DNA from: Bacillus carboniphilus
GTDB lineage: Bacteria > Bacillota > Bacilli > Bacillales > JAIVKR01
NCBI RefSeq assembly: GCF_020524035.2
Contig: NZ_CP129013.1
Coordinates: 930,001-994,000 of the forward strand
DNA length: 64,000 nt
Reading direction: 5' to 3'
Below, piece by piece: positions 60,331 to 64,000 of this stretch. The notes below the pieces were generated by a model. It had not been told where the DNA came from. It saw nothing but the letters and a program-made list of their open reading frames with translations, and did no database searches. The stretch's first letter is position 1, and each line of letters starts with the position of its first letter. The position numbers and the translations under genes were made by a program.

Positions 60331-60822
60331 TTATATTTCTTTCATCCTCTTGCTTGCCGTCTTTATCACCAATAAATTTGAAACAGTATTAAACTCTACT
60401 GTTCGACCGTTAGAGCCGCCAACATCAGAACTGATTACAGGCACACGGTACTTTTGTAAATGAATATTTACTGCTTCCACGTTACGAGGACCTATTCTCA
60501 TCAGCTCATTTGACGTGAATTTAAACATTTCAGAACCACCTGCAATCTTCGCCTTTAAACTTTCTCGTTTAGCTCCATTTTCCAAAAGTGTGTGAATCAA
60601 GACTGGAATCGCCGTATCTACATATTTAGCTTTATTAAGATTTGTATATTTCGCTAATGTTGAATCTGGAAGCATCACATGAGCTAAACCTGCTAAACTA
60701 TTTTTCGTATCGTATACTACGATGGCAACACATGAACCAAGTCCTGATGTCCTAATAGAGAATGGCCTTTTAACAACATTCATTTCTGCAATTCCAACTT
60801 TTACAACTTCTCGTTTCTCCAT
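60331..60822 (-). CDS. cheD: chemoreceptor glutamine deamidase CheD
   Basis: 163 residues. The Cys-His-Thr deamidase triad is visible as GLGSCVAIVVYD and GLAHVMLPDS, with a Thr in the K.YVDTAIP segment. Deamidates receptor Gln and, with CheC, sets adaptation in Bacillus. Directly after cheC (5-nt gap) and before sigD. Confidence 0.95.
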   Translation of the reverse strand: MEKREVVKVGIAEMNVVKRPFSIRTSGLGSCVAIVVYDTKNSLAGLAHVMLPDSTLAKYTNLNKAKYVDTAIPVLIHTLLENGAKRESLKAKIAGGSEMFKFTSNELMRIGPRNVEAVNIHLQKYRVPVISSDVGGSNGRTVEFNTVSNLLVIKTASKRMKEI

Positions 60823-60827
60823 TATGG

Positions 60828-61451
60828 TTAAACTCCTAATCTTTGAAAAAAGGAAGAAAATGAGTCTGGGTCTATAAACAGAAAGAATTGACCATTAATA
60901 ATTGTTTCTAGAGGGTCTTCTTCCTCAAAAATGGCTGATTCAATTGCGATCACTTGATCTCCTAATCGAGATGTTTCTAGCAACCCTTCAGAAATAATGG
61001 CTCCGAACATATCAACGACAAGCTCTGGGACCGATGGATATACATTGAGGTGAACAAAATCAGCTAATGATGAAACATAGGAACCTAATAATATATTCCC
61101 CATCTCTAATAAAGCAGAGTTTACAAGTTCTTTGTTCTCTTCTAATAGATTTAAACAATGAACACCAGTAAGGACGGATGCAAAACTTTCCGCTTGCATC
61201 AAAGGAAGAATTAAAAATACTGAGCCATTTACTTCTCCTTTCATCCGAACGGAAATGCTTGCAACCACCTTGTCGGCTCCAACTGTATTCAACAGTTCGT
61301 TAAAAGAGGATAACTTAACATTAGGGATATTGATATTCACTCTTTTATTAACCATTTTTGAAAATGCAGTTGCAGAATGAGCCGCTCCTATATTGGCGAT
61401 TTCTTTCAATACATCCACTTGAATGGTAGAGATTTGATGTAAATTCTTCAT
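60828..61451 (-). CDS. cheC: CheY-P phosphatase CheC
   Basis: 207 residues. Two CheC active-site motifs with ExxN: DVLKEIANIGAAHSATA near residue 13 and SALLEMGNILLGSY near 111, so both sites look intact. Dephosphorylates CheY-P and binds CheD. Two nucleotides after cheW. Confidence 0.95.
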   Translation of the reverse strand: MKNLHQISTIQVDVLKEIANIGAAHSATAFSKMVNKRVNINIPNVKLSSFNELLNTVGADKVVASISVRMKGEVNGSVFLILPLMQAESFASVLTGVHCLNLLEENKELVNSALLEMGNILLGSYVSSLADFVHLNVYPSVPELVVDMFGAIISEGLLETSRLGDQVIAIESAIFEEEDPLETIINGQFFLFIDPDSFSSFFQRLGV

Positions 61452-61453
61452 AG

Positions 61454-61885
61454 CTAACCTCTAATTCCTAGCAAATGTAGGGTATCCATAACCATGATAA
61501 TCTTGTCATCCATTTTAGTTACCCCTTTAATAAAAGGCTCTTCAATTGATCCTACTACTGAAGTCGATTTTTCTATATTTTCTTCCGACACTTCAAAAAC
61601 GTCTTTCGCTTCATCTACGATCATTCCAATAGAATATTGATCATTGTTCAGGATAATAATTCTTGTTGCATCCGTTAAAACACCTTTACTGAAACCTAAC
61701 TTCGTTCCTAAATGAATAACGGGAGTAATGACACCACGCAAGTTTGTTACTCCCTCAATAAAATCCGGTGTACCTGGTACCCTTGTAATAGGCAGGATTT
61801 TTTCTATTGATAATACATCTTTTACGTCAACAGCGTAATCTTGATCACTCAGTTTAAAATGTATGTATTTTAGTCTATTAGACAA
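61454..61885 (-). CDS. cheW: chemotaxis adaptor CheW
   Basis: 143 residues from a TTG at 61885, with TTGGAGGTG ending 5 nt before it. The longer frame to 61942 overlaps cheA and lacks support. CheW pattern: SIEKILPITRVPGTPDFIEG followed by VTNLRGVITPVIHL. Couples receptors to CheA. Confidence 0.93.
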   Translation of the reverse strand: MSNRLKYIHFKLSDQDYAVDVKDVLSIEKILPITRVPGTPDFIEGVTNLRGVITPVIHLGTKLGFSKGVLTDATRIIILNNDQYSIGMIVDEAKDVFEVSEENIEKSTSVVGSIEEPFIKGVTKMDDKIIMVMDTLHLLGIRG

Positions 61886-61916
61886 AACCAACACCTCCAA
61901 TAAATGTGCATAATAT

Positions 61917-63887
61917 CTATAATATAAGAGAATGACAATCAATGATTAGAACAACTTCTCCATCTCCTAAAATAGTTGCCCCCTGAAAGGCAGAAGCATC
62001 TTTTAAGTATTCACCAAGTGACTTTAATACAACTTCTTGATGACCAACAAAACGATCGACTAGTAAACCAGCTAACTTCTTACCCTTTTGAACGATGACA
62101 ATTGAAAGTTGATCTTCTTCATTCTTTTTTTTAGGAATATTGAATACTTCATGTAAATTTATTAACGGTACAATGGTCCCTCTATAATCAATGACTCGTT
62201 GATTACGAGAATCCATCACTTTTTCCTTACTAATGACAATAGATTCAATAATTGTCGTAATTGGAATTGCATATTTTTCTTTATTAAGTTGAATCAACAT
62301 GACCGAAATAATGGACAAAGTGAGAGGAAGTTGAACAGAAAACGTAGAGCCTTTTCCAATCTCTGAAGTAATCGAGATTGTTCCTCCTAATGATTCAATC
62401 GTATTTTTCACTACGTCTAATCCTACGCCTCTACCTGAAACATCTGATACTTGCTGTGCTGTTGAAAAACCTGAAGAAAAAATCAAGTCAAAAACTTGGT
62501 GATGAGACATTTTTTCAGCCTGTTCTTTGGAAATGATCTCACGGTCAATCGCTTTATCTAACACTTTCTTTTGATTAATACCAGCCCCATCATCACTTAT
62601 TTCCACAACAACGTGATTACCATTATGAAACGCTGTCAATGCTAAAGATCCTTGTTCTTTTTTTCCAGCTTTTTTACGTTCTAATGGGGGTTCTATTCCA
62701 TGATCTAAAGCGTTGCGAATAAGGTGAACTAAGGGGTCTGATATTTCCTCAATAACGGTTCGATCTAGCTCTGTTTCTGCTCCAGTAATATAGAGCTGTA
62801 CTTCTTTATTCAATTCTTTAGACAACTTTCTTACCATTTTAGGAAAACGATTAAATACCGTTTCAATTGGAATCATACGCATGTTTAAAATAATCTCTTG
62901 TAAATCCGATGAAGTTCTCGTGATGCCTTCAACTGTTTCTTGTAAATTACTATTGTTTAATTGTGTAGAAATTTGCTCAAGTCGCCCTCTTTTAATAACG
63001 AGTTCTTCCAAGAGGTTCATTAATTTATCAAGCCTATCAATATTCACTCTAATCGTTTTATTTACATTGATGCTAATATTTGAGGTTGCCTGTCCAGTCG
63101 TTTTTTTTGATTTTTTCGATTCTGATTTTGAAACATTTTTTTCAATAGATGATAATTCCTCGCTATTTACTTGGTCTATTTGCACTGACTTAATTTCAGA
63201 AATATTTAAGATTCCATTTTGAACTTCCTGATCCATATCATTTGTTACAAGCGTAACCGTAAAGTGATGATCAAATTGTTCTTCTTGTAACATTTCTACA
63301 GATGGGGTTGACGATAGAACTTCTCCTATTTGCTGTAAGTATTCAAAAATCATAAAGACTCGAGCTGCTTTTAATGAGCAATCCTCTTGCAAGTCAATGG
63401 TTATTTTAAAGACATTAAAACCTTGAACTTCTGCCTCCTGAATAACTTTAGTGGAATAATCATCATACGGCTTCTCTTCTGATTCATTTGAGGTAGTTGT
63501 CTTACCTTGACTCAATAGTTCCTTAAGGTTAGAAATAATATCTGTAAGTTCAAAATCCCCAACTTCTTCTTGTTCTTCTATTGAAATCAGCATTGCTTCT
63601 AATAAATCGATTGCTTCAAAAAGAATGTCGATGATATGTGAAGTTACAGAAAGCTTTTCATTTCTTATTTCATCTAAAACATTTTCAAGCTGATGAGTTA
63701 AATCAGCAATATGATTAAACCCCATCGTCGCACTCATGCCTTTTAACGTATGGGCAGAACGAAAAATTTCGTTTATGTATGAAAGGTTAGCGGGCTCCTT
63801 TTCTAGTAAAAGAAGTTTTTGATTGCAAGACTGTATATGTTCTTTACTCTCTTCAATAAATAGATCGAGATATTGACTCGTTTCCAT
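61917..63887 (-). CDS. cheA: chemotaxis histidine kinase CheA
   Basis: 656 residues. P1 with the phosphorylated His in FRSAHTLKGMSATMGF (about H46), P2 region, P3 dimerisation (LDKLMNLLEELVIKRGRLEQ), P4 kinase boxes N (DPLVHLIRNALDHGIE), G1 (ISDDGAGIN) and G2 (SGRGVGLDVVKNTI), and a CheW-like P5 domain. Phosphorylates CheY and CheB. I prefer the ATG at 63887, 6 nt after GAGGTG, over the GTG at 63896. It is followed by cheW, 31 nt on. Confidence 0.96.
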   Translation of the reverse strand: METSQYLDLFIEESKEHIQSCNQKLLLLEKEPANLSYINEIFRSAHTLKGMSATMGFNHIADLTHQLENVLDEIRNEKLSVTSHIIDILFEAIDLLEAMLISIEEQEEVGDFELTDIISNLKELLSQGKTTTSNESEEKPYDDYSTKVIQEAEVQGFNVFKITIDLQEDCSLKAARVFMIFEYLQQIGEVLSSTPSVEMLQEEQFDHHFTVTLVTNDMDQEVQNGILNISEIKSVQIDQVNSEELSSIEKNVSKSESKKSKKTTGQATSNISINVNKTIRVNIDRLDKLMNLLEELVIKRGRLEQISTQLNNSNLQETVEGITRTSSDLQEIILNMRMIPIETVFNRFPKMVRKLSKELNKEVQLYITGAETELDRTVIEEISDPLVHLIRNALDHGIEPPLERKKAGKKEQGSLALTAFHNGNHVVVEISDDGAGINQKKVLDKAIDREIISKEQAEKMSHHQVFDLIFSSGFSTAQQVSDVSGRGVGLDVVKNTIESLGGTISITSEIGKGSTFSVQLPLTLSIISVMLIQLNKEKYAIPITTIIESIVISKEKVMDSRNQRVIDYRGTIVPLINLHEVFNIPKKKNEEDQLSIVIVQKGKKLAGLLVDRFVGHQEVVLKSLGEYLKDASAFQGATILGDGEVVLIIDCHSLIL

Positions 63888-63900
63888 ACTGGACACCTCA

Positions 63901-64000
63901 CTATATATTTACAACTCTTCTGGCTATATCGTCCAAGTGGATGATTTCATCTATTAGATTCGCCTCTATGGCTGATTTAGGCATACCGTACACAATTGCA
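63901..64000 (-). CDS. cheB: chemotaxis methylesterase CheB, C-terminal end only
   Basis: The last 32 codons at the window edge read AIVYGMPKSAIEANLIDEII to a TAG at 63901, matching the end of CheB (VYGMPK motif of the methylesterase domain). The rest lies outside the window. Immediately upstream of cheA, as in other Bacilli. Confidence 0.85.
   Translation of the reverse strand, partial: AIVYGMPKSAIEANLIDEIIHLDDIARRVVNI

Overview
The window is a stretch of a low-GC Firmicutes chromosome, almost certainly from a motile, endospore-forming member of the Bacillaceae. Gene content and order match the Bacillus subtilis interval running from the che/sigD end of the flagellar operon, through rpsB, polC, nusA-infB, pnpA, dapA and spoIIIE, to recA and spoVS. 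Every gene I accept lies on the minus strand, so transcription runs from high to low coordinates. No tRNA, rRNA, CRISPR array, prophage or intact insertion sequence was seen. I cannot name the species from sequence alone.

Layout in the direction of transcription. 64000-59545: end of cheB, then cheA, cheW, cheC, cheD, sigD (chemotaxis and the motility sigma factor). 59316-56149: rpsB, tsf, pyrH, frr (translation and UMP kinase), with terminator-like hairpins between several of them. 56033-51986: uppS, cdsA, dxr, rasP (isoprenoid and lipid precursors, site-2 protease). 51953-45849: proS, polC. 45579-38415: rimP, nusA, ylxR, ylxQ, infB, rbfA, truB, ribF, rpsO (translation initiation and ribosome maturation). 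37948-32908: pnpA, ylxY, mlpA, ymxH. 32710-27525: spoVFA, spoVFB, asd, dapG, dapA (dipicolinate synthesis for the spore core and the aspartate branch that feeds it). 26962-21674: rnjB, tepA, ylzJ, spoIIIE. 21361-15700: GntR-type regulator ymfC and a BMP-type nucleoside ABC transporter (nupN-O-P-Q). 15338-8877: ymfF, ymfH, ymfI, ymfJ, ymfK, ymfM, pgsA. 8836-2792: cinA, recA, rny, ymdB, spoVS. 2523-1: a membrane-dipeptidase-like gene and the start of a 2-oxoacid:acceptor oxidoreductase alpha subunit.

Seven conserved genes (ymdB, rny, ymfK, ymfH, nupO, spoVFB, proS) carry eight frameshifts in total. Each one is an insertion, and most lie in a G or A homopolymer. Because proS is normally essential, I read most of these as sequencing or assembly errors and annotate the genes end to end with the break positions.

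The core genes are ordinary. The least explained material is intergenic: (1) a dispersed repeat with ends TAAGAAAAGCGGAAGCGCC and GGAGCTAGACA, in six full or partial copies, one of them inside the recA leader; (2) a MITE-like inverted-repeat element (TGTTCAAAAAGT / ACTTTTTGAACA) inserted directly after stop codons, with about 7-bp flanking direct repeats in three copies, one of which now supplies the end of the cinA reading frame. Good regulatory sites include a LexA box joined to a sigma-A promoter upstream of recA, sigma-A promoters for rny and rpsB, and about twenty intrinsic terminators or hairpins.
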